Positions 17,605 to 24,877 of a stretch of DNA of 64,000 nucleotides are shown in pieces. The notes beneath the pieces were generated by a model. It was not told where the DNA came from. It searched no databases and saw only the letters and a list, made by a program, of their open reading frames with translations. The position numbers and the translations under genes are program-made. Numbering within the stretch: the stretch's first letter is position 1; each line of letters starts with the position of its first letter. The stretch is from Caprella mutica (Eukaryota > Arthropoda > Malacostraca > Amphipoda > Caprellidae). The stretch spans positions 124,001 to 188,000 of the forward strand of contig CANNZV010000267.1 of NCBI GenBank assembly GCA_947561585.1, read 5' to 3'.

Positions 17605-17772
17605 GAAACCATACAACTTTGAATATATCACTTCTTATACCGCCCCACGGTTAAAACCGTGGGCTGCTTGTCCGCGTTTTAACATGAAAAAAGGTGGATT
17701 ATGACGCGGACAAGAAGCCCACCGTTTCAACGGTGGGCGAAATTAGAGCATTTTTATAAGTTGTATGGTTTC
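17605..17772. mobile_element. 168-bp hairpin element, copy 1
   Basis: Outer arms GAAACCATACAACTT and AAGTTGTATGGTTTC frame two further inverted pairs: CCCACGGTTAAAACCGTGGG / CCCACCGTTTCAACGGTGGG and GCTTGTCCGCG / CGCGGACAAG. A second copy of exactly the same length is at 62653-62820. No coding capacity. Mobility is inferred from the second copy and its flanking direct repeat. Confidence 0.75.
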
Positions 17773-17863
17773 AAATTCGTAAATGATGAACAATACAGGT
17801 ATTTTAGTGTTTTTATAATTAGGTAAATGTATATTTTACACCAAGCGAGGAGAAATTATTGTT

Positions 17864-17871
17864 TACCTTTG
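17864..17871 (+). promoter_or_regulatory. Likely -7 box for glpD
   Basis: TACCTTTG matches TAnnTTTG about 60 bases before the glpD start. No clear -33 TTG at the best distance. Confidence 0.45.
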
Positions 17872-17930
17872 CCTATGAATTTGTAAAATACTGTAAATCA
17901 GTTGTTTATCTCGTTTAAAATAGTCATTCC

Positions 17931-19598
17931 ATGATGATAAAGCCTTTAGCTACCACTAGTCGAAAAGATATTATAGCTCAATTAAAAACGAAAAAATTTG
18001 ATTTAATCGTTATTGGTGGCGGAATAACTGGAGCTGGTATTGCTTTGGATGCAGCTTCTCGAGGCATGTCGGTCACTTTAATCGAGCAAAAAGATTTTGC
18101 CAGTGGAACAAGCAGCAAATCTACAAAATTAATACATGGTGGTTTGCGTTATTTGGCACAATTGGACGTCGCTTTGGTGCGAGAAGTGGGGCGCGAAAGA
18201 GCGATTGTACATCGTTTAGCACCGCATTTGGCAGTGCCGGAAAAATTGGTTTTACCTCTGATTGAAGGCGGTACTTATGGTTATTGGGGGACGATGGTTG
18301 GCTTAAAAGTCTATGATATATTAGCGGATGTAACAGGTGATGACCGTCGAAAAATGCTTAATAAAAAGGAAACACTTGCTGAAGCACCTCTTTTGCGAGC
18401 GGAAGGATTAAATGGTAGTGGTTTTTATGCAGAATATCGTACAGACGATGCGCGCTTGACTATCGAAAATATAAAAACAGCGATGCATCATGGCGCATTA
18501 GCTATCAATTATATTGCTGCCGAAGATTTCAGCTATGAAGCAGGGAAAGTGACGGCGGTAAAATGCATTGACCGCTTGACTAATGACCGTTTCGAGATAG
18601 ACGCTACGCACTTTGTTAGTGCGGCTGGCCCTTGGGTCGATGAACTCCGAAAAGAAGATAAGTCCTTGACAGAGAAGCACTTATTCCTTTCTAAAGGCGC
18701 GCATATTGTCGTGCCACATGAGCGTTTTCCACTCAAACACACGATGTATTTTGATGTGCCGGATGGTCGTATGATGTTTGCTATTCCGCGACATCGGGTG
18801 ACTTATATTGGTACGACGGATACGCCATTCAAAGGCGATAAAAATCATGTTTATGCTTCGAAAGAAGATGTTGACTATATTTTAAAGGGGACTAATGCGA
18901 TGTTTCCGACGGCAAATCTGCGCCTAGAAGATGTGGAAAGTAGTTGGGCTGGCTTGCGCCCATTGATTTATGAGGAAGGTAAATCCGGTAGCGAAATGTC
19001 GCGAAAAGATGAAATTTTTGTGTCGCCAACGGGTTTAGTTTCTATTGCTGGTGGCAAATTGACAGGCTACCGGAAAATGGCGGAACGCATTGTTAATTTA
19101 GTCAATGAACGTTCAAAAGAGGCTGGTGGAAAAGACTATGGCGCAACCAAAACAGCAAGTATCAAACTAGTAGGTGGCGCATTTGAAAACTATAAAGCAG
19201 TTGAAAAATATCAAGAGACAATAGCCGAAAAACTAAAAAAAATAAATATTCCTATACATTATGCCGAGCTATTAGTAGCAAATTACGGTAAGCAAACGGA
19301 CGCTATTTTGGCAACTATTCCTGAAAATACAAATCCAGAAATTGCTTTAGCGCGCGCAGAATTGCAACACTGTTTTAAGTATGAATTAGTGAGTAAACCG
19401 CTTGATTTTTTAGATAGAAGAAGTGGACGTTTGTATTTTAACATAGTGAGTATTATACCTATGTTGGAGGTCATATTAGCTGATTTTGCGACACAATTTG
19501 CTTGGAATGGCACGAGAATAGCGGCTGAAAAAGCAGGAGTTTTATTTGCTTTAGAAGCAGTTTCGACTTTTAAAAGTGAAGCAGAAATGACTATGTAG
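17931..19598 (+). CDS. glpD: Aerobic glycerol-3-phosphate dehydrogenase
   Basis: A 555-residue FAD enzyme that oxidises glycerol-3-phosphate to dihydroxyacetone phosphate at the membrane and passes electrons to quinone. The N-terminal dinucleotide fold LIVIGGGITGAGIALDAASR (about residues 24-43) is followed by the family signature FASGTSSKSTKLIHGGLRYL. Also visible are YIGTTDTPFKGD, the substrate-side SSWAGLRPL, and the FAD-binding VSIAGGKLTGYRKMAE. The C-terminal helical domain is present (residues about 420-545). It is monocistronic, with a perfect terminator. No glpF or glpK is near. Confidence 0.93.
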   Translation: MMIKPLATTSRKDIIAQLKTKKFDLIVIGGGITGAGIALDAASRGMSVTLIEQKDFASGTSSKSTKLIHGGLRYLAQLDVALVREVGRERAIVHRLAPHLAVPEKLVLPLIEGGTYGYWGTMVGLKVYDILADVTGDDRRKMLNKKETLAEAPLLRAEGLNGSGFYAEYRTDDARLTIENIKTAMHHGALAINYIAAEDFSYEAGKVTAVKCIDRLTNDRFEIDATHFVSAAGPWVDELRKEDKSLTEKHLFLSKGAHIVVPHERFPLKHTMYFDVPDGRMMFAIPRHRVTYIGTTDTPFKGDKNHVYASKEDVDYILKGTNAMFPTANLRLEDVESSWAGLRPLIYEEGKSGSEMSRKDEIFVSPTGLVSIAGGKLTGYRKMAERIVNLVNERSKEAGGKDYGATKTASIKLVGGAFENYKAVEKYQETIAEKLKKINIPIHYAELLVANYGKQTDAILATIPENTNPEIALARAELQHCFKYELVSKPLDFLDRRSGRLYFNIVSIIPMLEVILADFATQFAWNGTRIAAEKAGVLFALEAVSTFKSEAEMTM

Positions 19599-19617
19599 TT
19601 AAATGTTAAACATATAC

Positions 19618-19660
19618 AATAGGCTGTTAATCAATTGATTAACAGCCTATTTTTATTTTT
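19618..19660. terminator. Terminator between glpD and the jelly-roll gene
   Basis: Perfect inverted repeat AATAGGCTGTTAATCAA / TTGATTAACAGCCTATT followed by T-rich sequence. It sits between convergent genes and can serve both. Confidence 0.9.
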
Positions 19661-19684
19661 GTTTGTTATTGATTTATTGTAAAT

Positions 19685-20260
19685 CTAAGCTCTATTACAT
19701 TTTTTAATTACAGAAATATTATCAATTAGAATATTCCCTTCTCGCGAAAATGCTTCATCAGAAAAATAGGCTTCCAGAATGATATAATTCATATCTTTTT
19801 CCGGTGTGAAAGAAAAATTATGTGTCTCCCAATCTTCGTCTTTAATTAATTCCGTTTCGCCTATCATTAAACTTTTTCTACACTTTCTAGTACCTACCCA
19901 AACCCTCAGTTTCAAGGTTTTATTATAACCTGAATAGGTCTTAGAATGTGCTACATCTAAGCTAATTTTATAGCAATTGCCAGCCAACATAGGCGCGCTA
20001 GTACGCTGCCCAATGCTTTCCGTCGAGCCATCCGAACGAGCAATTAAACCCACAAAAGTATCGCCTTCCGAAGCTTCGGTATGTACACCCCAATAGCCCG
20101 GCAATATATCTGGTGTAGTGCCTTTGGCGCAAGGTTGCCAGCCAGTTGGTGTAGTTGCATCCAAAGGTTCGCCCTCAAAAGATGGGTTATCTAAGCGAAT
20201 TTGTGCTTGCAATGTTAAGCCTAAAAGTAAGGTAAATAAACAGCTTAATGTCGTTTTCAT
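19685..20260 (-). CDS. Secreted jelly-roll-like domain protein
   Basis: A 191-residue exported protein. The start was set at the ATG giving MKTTLSCLFTLLLGLTLQAQ, a clean signal peptide; an in-frame ATG 24 bases upstream would add a poor N-terminus. The mature protein is a single beta-rich domain: RLDNPSFEGE, TPTGWQPC, ILPGYWGV, EGDTFVGL, AGNCYKISLDVAHS, LKLRVWVG, and at the end NILIDNISVIKKC. The same pattern forms the N-terminal half of the OmpA-like protein at 48679-49872, so both belong to one domain family. Such domains often bind carbohydrate, but no binding residues can be named. It converges on glpD. Confidence 0.7.
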   Translation of the reverse strand: MKTTLSCLFTLLLGLTLQAQIRLDNPSFEGEPLDATTPTGWQPCAKGTTPDILPGYWGVHTEASEGDTFVGLIARSDGSTESIGQRTSAPMLAGNCYKISLDVAHSKTYSGYNKTLKLRVWVGTRKCRKSLMIGETELIKDEDWETHNFSFTPEKDMNYIILEAYFSDEAFSREGNILIDNISVIKKCNRA

Positions 20261-20361
20261 AAAACAGATTGTAAATAAATTCATGGCGATAATTGTTGTA
20301 ACTACTTGATTAGTAGAGAGTTATGTTCATAAGTCGTAAGTCGGCTACAGTTCACTATTAA

Positions 20362-21795
20362 TTATTCATTAACAGCAGCTTGTATTGTTTTCGACCACAA
20401 TTCCGCCCCTTTTCCATCATAAACCGTCATCTTCAAAGTACGTGCTTTACGCGGGCCAGAAAAGGTCAAAATGCCGAAATTACGCTTATCAATCATCGTA
20501 CCTTCTACCAATAAAGTATTGACGCCTTTAGGCGAATGCGCACCAGAAGTCAAAGGAGAAACGGTGAGGTCATAGACCATATTGCCCGCAGCATTCTTAT
20601 ATTCGCTCAGTTCGGTTCTATGTACGTCGCCAGTCAAGAAAATAACGTTTTTCAGCCCTTCTTCTTCAATGCGTTTTAGCAAATAATCACGCTCCTCTTT
20701 ATTCAAGTTGGAATAGGTTTCAAATTGTTCCACAGGGTTCAATACTTGCCCGCCAATTGCTATCATTTTGAAAGGAGCATAACTTGCCGTCATTGCTTCA
20801 ATGACCCAATCTATTTGTGCTTGACCGAGTAAGACTTTATCGCAAGATTTGCAATTATTAGGCGTTTTAAAGGAGCGATTATCCAATAAAAAGAAATCTA
20901 CATCTTGCCACTGAAATTGAGTAGTAATACCGCCTTCTTGATTAGGAATAGCAGCAGTAGGATTACCCCAGAATAAGTTAAAAGCGTGGAGTGTTTTGTC
21001 TTTATGGATGAAGCTGCGGTCACTATTGTTTGGGCCAAAATCATGGTCGTCCCAAATCGCATAATGATGCGTAGAAGCTAGTAAAGCCTGCATTTCTGGT
21101 AGCGAACGAGCGTGCGTATAGCGGTGCATAATACCGCTTTTCGAGTTCCAATCTGCTTCCCGCAAATAGATATTATCGCCTAGCCAAAGCATAGCGTCGG
21201 GGCGTTTTTTGTGAATACTATTGAAGATAAAGTAGTCACCGCCATAAGGCTTACTCGGACGGTCATATCGCTTGTCATTGATATAAGCACAACTACCTAC
21301 AGCCATTGTAAAAGCTGGCGGGTCAGTGCGCCATTGCCACAAGGCTTGGGTCTGAAATTCGAGCGGGTAGGGGCGGCTTACTTTCTTGCCGTCGATGTAT
21401 AATTCATAGGTATATTTCCAGCCAGGGGCAAGGTTTTTGAGGATGATTTTGGCAACAAATTCGTCGCCAGCATTCGTGCGTACGGTTTCGGAATAGCGTA
21501 CAATTTTACGTGTATTCACAAATAGACTATCCAAAGTAGGTTCACTTGCTGCGTATTGAATTTGCACCTCGGCTGCTTCCGTAGTCTGTACCCAAATCAA
21601 CACTTCCCGCATCTGCGAATAGCCAAGCATTGGGCCCGATTTTAATAAATCATCACGAATAGCACCTCTTGTTAATACTTCACTTTTTACGCTTGCTTTC
21701 TCTTCTACTTTTCCAACTTTTTCTGAAATTTGAGATTGTATCGAAGTAGAGCATAAAAAGCAACTAATAAAGAGGAAAAAATGTATTTTTTTCAT
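20362..21795 (-). CDS. PhoD-like alkaline phosphatase
   Basis: A 477-residue exported metallophosphoesterase of the PhoD-like type. A signal peptide (MKKIHFFLFISCFLCSTSIQS) precedes an Fn3-like N-terminal domain (about residues 55-155). The catalytic domain then starts at AVGSCAYIND. Metal-site motifs are AMLWLGDNIYLRE, YAIWDDHDFGPNN and FLTGDVHRTEL, which fit the calcium/iron-dependent PhoD group. It should release phosphate from phosphodiesters or monoesters outside the inner membrane. The jelly-roll gene lies downstream on the same strand about 100 bases away, and the insertion sequence starts 80 bases upstream of the start codon, so the insertion may have changed its promoter. Confidence 0.88.
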   Translation of the reverse strand: MKKIHFFLFISCFLCSTSIQSQISEKVGKVEEKASVKSEVLTRGAIRDDLLKSGPMLGYSQMREVLIWVQTTEAAEVQIQYAASEPTLDSLFVNTRKIVRYSETVRTNAGDEFVAKIILKNLAPGWKYTYELYIDGKKVSRPYPLEFQTQALWQWRTDPPAFTMAVGSCAYINDKRYDRPSKPYGGDYFIFNSIHKKRPDAMLWLGDNIYLREADWNSKSGIMHRYTHARSLPEMQALLASTHHYAIWDDHDFGPNNSDRSFIHKDKTLHAFNLFWGNPTAAIPNQEGGITTQFQWQDVDFFLLDNRSFKTPNNCKSCDKVLLGQAQIDWVIEAMTASYAPFKMIAIGGQVLNPVEQFETYSNLNKEERDYLLKRIEEEGLKNVIFLTGDVHRTELSEYKNAAGNMVYDLTVSPLTSGAHSPKGVNTLLVEGTMIDKRNFGILTFSGPRKARTLKMTVYDGKGAELWSKTIQAAVNE

Positions 21796-21850
21796 GATAT
21801 TCAGTTTTGATGCGAAGCTAGGAAATAGTTGGCATATAATGATGAAAAGT

Positions 21851-21870
21851 AATATTAACTTGACTGACTA
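21851..21870. repeat. Half-arm of palindromic target, left of the IS
   Basis: AATATTAACTTGACTGACTA, the inverted counterpart of TAGTCAGTCAAGTTAATA to the right of the insertion sequence. Before insertion the two would have faced each other across CTAAG. Confidence 0.7.
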
Positions 21871-21875
21871 CTAAG

Positions 21876-23330
21876 CTCGACTTTAGCCATTTAAGCAGCT
21901 CTTGCTGCCATAAAAGCTAAATGATTGATAATGAGTTCTTTAATATTTTCACAGTTGCTATTTTTAGCCGACTGTAAATTAAATTGATACCTCCATATTC
22001 TATATCTGACGCTATGCAGTGCATCAGAGAAGGTTGGAAGTTGTTTTTTGTACCAAGCTGTAGGAAAAATGTTCAATTTTTCTTTTTCTTGGAGTATATC
22101 AGCCCATAAAGTGACTATACTAAACATAGCCATTAAGGCTGGAGTTGTTCGTGCAATACTTTTATCAGACCATTGTCTTTGTGTTTCTACACCCAAATGC
22201 GCACGAACTTCTTCAAATGTAACTTCTACACTCCAACGTTTAAGAAAATGTTCTACAATCGTAACTGTAGGCATTTCTAAATCGGTACAAGCCACAACCG
22301 AAGGGTCTAATTTACCTTCTGGGTCTTTAAGTAAGACCCATTTAAGATTAACCAAAGGTTTACCGCCTCTATACCAAACGGAAGTGCCAGAACAAATGAG
22401 CATAGGTTTATTCTTTTCTCCGTACCACTCAGAAAAAATAAGCTTTTGCCATTCAGTGCTTGGGTCGTCATATCTCTGCTGTAGTGAAACTTGCTTTTCA
22501 CCTTTGAGAGGAGGTCTTCCTAATGGTTTTTCTCCTTCAGGATAAACGGGAGCAAAATCATACAAGGCTGCATTCATACGGAAGCGAACAATCCATGTTT
22601 GAAACTGACAAACTTGACTCAACAACTCCATGACGGCATAAGAGCCGTCTGCAACAACAATACACTTAAAGTCTGAAAACCAACGGTTTATCACTTTGGC
22701 GATTTGCAAAGACCAGTCGCTTAACTTCTTATGTCTTTTACCTCTTTGCTTATTGTAGCGTTCAGAAGGAGCTAAAATTGATAAAAAAGGTAAAGCCCAT
22801 AATCGTTGTGCCCAAGAAACAGGTGTCAGTAGCATTACACAAACCCAACGTAATCCGCTACACTTTACGAAGTGACCTTTACTTGATCTGACCGCGTCTC
22901 TGTATATGCCGCGTGCTTTTATATTTGTGCCCCAACGACGTTCAATAGTTTCATCTATTCCAAAAACAAGAGTTTTGGTATCTTTAAAAAAGCGTTTAAC
23001 AATTAAACGACCCAAATATTTTGAACATTTAAAAGAACTCCATTGGGCACGACTCAAAACGCGATGGTATAAATCCCAACGTTTCGTATCAGATAAATTA
23101 AGGGTACGCAATATGCCGCAAACGGTTCTTTTACCTTGTGTCAATATTGCGCCCAATAATAAAATAATCGCTCGACGATAAATTTTATTTGAAAATGTCG
23201 AAGAAAATACGGACATTAATTCCGTGAACTCAGGTGGTACTATAAACATATTTTTGCATTGTGGTTAATACAAAAATTGTAAAAAGACCTCTTGGGTTCA
23301 TTTTTCCTATTTCAAATGGCTAAAGTCGAG
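21876..23330 (-). mobile_element. Insertion sequence, IS701/IS4-like, complete
   Basis: 1455 bp with 17-bp perfect terminal inverted repeats (CTCGACTTTAGCCATTT at the left, its reverse complement at the right) and one intact transposase gene filling nearly the whole element. It is flanked by the direct repeat CTAAG (21871-21875 and 23331-23335). The core of this duplication, CTAA, fits the YTAR target preference known for IS701. The target was the centre of a palindrome. Confidence 0.92.
21891..23249 (-). CDS. DDE transposase (IS701/IS4-like)
   Basis: A 452-residue transposase encoded by the insertion sequence. The N-terminal region is helical. The RNase H-like catalytic core shows GIDETIERRWG with Asp99, VVADGSYAV with Asp201, and WSVEVTFEEVRAHLGVE with Glu342, which together give the DDE triad. 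The stretch ETQRQWSDKSIARTTPAL after the Glu is typical of a group often annotated as IS701-like. The reading frame is intact, so the element may still be active. The stop codon lies only 15 bases inside the left element end. Confidence 0.9.
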   Translation of the reverse strand: MFIVPPEFTELMSVFSSTFSNKIYRRAIILLLGAILTQGKRTVCGILRTLNLSDTKRWDLYHRVLSRAQWSSFKCSKYLGRLIVKRFFKDTKTLVFGIDETIERRWGTNIKARGIYRDAVRSSKGHFVKCSGLRWVCVMLLTPVSWAQRLWALPFLSILAPSERYNKQRGKRHKKLSDWSLQIAKVINRWFSDFKCIVVADGSYAVMELLSQVCQFQTWIVRFRMNAALYDFAPVYPEGEKPLGRPPLKGEKQVSLQQRYDDPSTEWQKLIFSEWYGEKNKPMLICSGTSVWYRGGKPLVNLKWVLLKDPEGKLDPSVVACTDLEMPTVTIVEHFLKRWSVEVTFEEVRAHLGVETQRQWSDKSIARTTPALMAMFSIVTLWADILQEKEKLNIFPTAWYKKQLPTFSDALHSVRYRIWRYQFNLQSAKNSNCENIKELIINHLAFMAARAA

Positions 23331-23335
23331 CTAAG

Positions 23336-23497
23336 TAGTCAGTCAAGTTAATAGTGTCGGGTTCGCGTGAGCGGATTTTTCGTCTGCTTTTTTTTAAAAA
23401 TTCTTGCATAGCCGAGCTACGGAATAATTTTTAAGAGAGAGCAGGCGGAAAATAATCCGCGCCAACCCGACAATATTAACTTGACTGACTACTTAGT
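23336..23497. repeat. 162-bp palindrome next to the IS
   Basis: TAGTCAGTCAAGTTAATA-TGTCGGGTT at the left pairs with AACCCGACA-ATATTAACTTGACTGACTA at the right, enclosing further inverted parts (GCGGATT / AATCCGC). It is the partner of the half-arm on the other side of the insertion sequence. Confidence 0.75.
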
Positions 23498-23595
23498 AAG
23501 GTTGAAAGAATAACTTATTCTTTCAACCTTCCTTATATCTTTATATCTTTGATTTTTGATGGAAGGTCAAAGAACCTAACTTTATTACAGCAACT

Positions 23596-23636
23596 AAAAA
23601 ACCTCCCATACAGCCAAGCTATATAGAAGGTTTTTC
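23596..23636. terminator. Likely terminator after the STAS gene
   Basis: AAAAACCTcCCATACAGC pairs imperfectly with GCTATATAGAAGGTTTTT. T runs flank both sides. It lies about 280 bases after the STAS stop, so its link to that gene is uncertain. Confidence 0.5.
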
Positions 23637-23914
23637 TATTAGAGAATAAAAATTACTTAGTAACGTTGAAAGAATAATTAACGTGTGCTACTTATAACAA
23701 GATTGGTGAATTATTTTGGTCTTAGATTTACTTTAAAAATGAGCAAACGCAGTTTGTGAACCGCAAAGCGGATGGGCTGCCTTGATACTATGACTGATTT
23801 TAAAGTAAAAAATAAGGACAAAAGAAACAGCAAGATGTTATAAGTTATTTTTTCATCGTTACTTAGATGCTTATGGCAAATAATCAACAGTGATTATACC
23901 ACAATCAAGTAAAT

Positions 23915-24301
23915 TTACTCCTCAGAACCGTCGCCCTGCAATTCGCGGGTCAATTCTTCCATCATCACAAAGTCAATCGCCTCTTCTACCGTTGGGGTAA
24001 TGGTCAAAATACTATTCAAACGAGAGATTTCAATCAATTTTTTCACAGGTTCATGCACAACACCAGCCATGACAAATGAGCCACTTTTGCCTGTCCACAA
24101 ACGGTTAGCGGTCAAAATAGAACTTAATCCAGAACTGTCCACAAACTCCACGGCAGACAGGTCGAAAATTAAATTCGGCACGCCTTCGTTAATTAACACC
24201 ACGAATTCTGACTTCAAATCTGGTGCATTACCATAATTTAAAGTTTGCTCGTCTAATTTTAAAATAGAGAAACGCTCTCTTTTATCTACTGAATATTTCA
24301 T
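23915..24301 (-). CDS. STAS-domain anti-sigma factor antagonist
   Basis: A 128-residue single STAS domain of the SpoIIAA/RsbV type. Such proteins bind an anti-sigma kinase when unphosphorylated and release its target. The motif DLSAVEFVDSSGLSSIL carries the serine (Ser56, in DSSGL) that would be phosphorylated. The domain begins at about residue 10 (RFSILKLDEQTLNYGNAPDLK) and ends with a short acidic tail (TRELQGDGSEE). No RsbW-like kinase or PP2C phosphatase is adjacent, so the partner is elsewhere or unknown. Confidence 0.85.
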   Translation of the reverse strand: MKYSVDKRERFSILKLDEQTLNYGNAPDLKSEFVVLINEGVPNLIFDLSAVEFVDSSGLSSILTANRLWTGKSGSFVMAGVVHEPVKKLIEISRLNSILTITPTVEEAIDFVMMEELTRELQGDGSEE

Positions 24302-24355
24302 ATTTATCTTAAGCTAATTTATTAGTGCCGCAATCGGTTTTCCAAATCTATTGGG

Positions 24356-24363
24356 CAAAGATA
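24356..24363 (-). promoter_or_regulatory. -7 box of the STAS gene
   Basis: On the minus strand TATCTTTG is a perfect TAnnTTTG, about 55 bases before the STAS start codon. Confidence 0.5.
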
Positions 24364-24547
24364 GTAATTTAAAATTAGGAATTGGGAATTAAGAATTGGT
24401 AAAAATAGCTAGTTTTGAAAAAATAAGTAAATGATGAAATGGATGTAATTAGCATAAATACTTGATAATGAGTGTGTTATGTAATTAAAAATGCTAAAAC
24501 TTACAATTAGTTTAATATATAAATGCCTTTCCTAATCTGTTATTTCC

Positions 24548-24555
24548 TATTTTCG
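24548..24555 (+). promoter_or_regulatory. Possible -7 box before the small membrane protein
   Basis: TATTTTCG followed by CCC, 15 bases before the small membrane-protein start. A near-identical TATTTTCGC stands right in front of the DUF368 gene (56429-56436), suggesting a shared promoter type with very short leaders. Confidence 0.35.
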
Positions 24556-24570
24556 CCCAAAATAAAGAAT

Positions 24571-24714
24571 ATGAATAATGAAATTCAAAAAAATGCAGAA
24601 GCGGATGACCGTCCGCCGGTCTTGGGTTCGTGGCGAAATCTGTACCTTTTCGTTCTCGTCATGCATGCCGTGATTATTACCTTGTTTTACCTGTTTTCAA
24701 AATACTATCGGTAG
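24571..24714 (+). CDS. Small membrane protein upstream of symporter
   Basis: A 47-residue protein starting MNNEIQKNAEADDRPP; an upstream in-frame ATG at 24523 would add 16 residues but overlaps the presumed promoter. An acidic, proline-containing N-terminus leads to PVLGSWRNLYLFVLVMHAV and one membrane helix ending in LFYLFSKYYR. The pattern P-x-x-x-S-W-x-x-x-Y-x-x-V ... LF is one I recall for small proteins encoded directly before sodium:solute symporters in Bacteroidota. I infer that it is an accessory subunit or stabiliser of the transporter at 24878. Not experimentally established to my knowledge. Confidence 0.7.
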   Translation: MNNEIQKNAEADDRPPVLGSWRNLYLFVLVMHAVIITLFYLFSKYYR

Positions 24715-24877
24715 GTAGCTAATGAATGAATTATAGAATGACTGAATGATTGAATATTTGCGACTGTTGCAGTCGTAATATATTGACAGACAGTTAGTTA
24801 AGTGTTTTTAGGGAATAGTAAAATTAATGCTTGCCTTCCTGTTCAATCAGTCATCATTCACAGAATTAATCACTATT

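Larger units (their letters stand above)
17554..17930. other. Spacer between PfkB kinase and glpD with hairpin element
   Basis: A 377-base divergent spacer holding the 168-bp hairpin element (17605-17772) and the likely glpD promoter near 17864. Nothing else is recognised. Confidence 0.6.
23331..23914. other. Spacer with palindromes between IS and STAS gene
   Basis: A 584-base spacer holding a large hairpin (23336-23497), a smaller hairpin (AAGGTTGAAAGAATAA / TTATTCTTTCAACCTT, about 23498-23531), a GGTCAAAGAACC motif at 23565, a terminator at 23596-23636, and a further TCGTTACTTAG repeat piece near 23855. Confidence 0.6.

Noticed and set aside
21876..23330. This insertion sequence as the source of the 133-bp MITE
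   Set aside because: Its ends (CTCGACTTTAGCCATTT) and 5-bp duplication differ from the MITE ends and 9-bp duplications.
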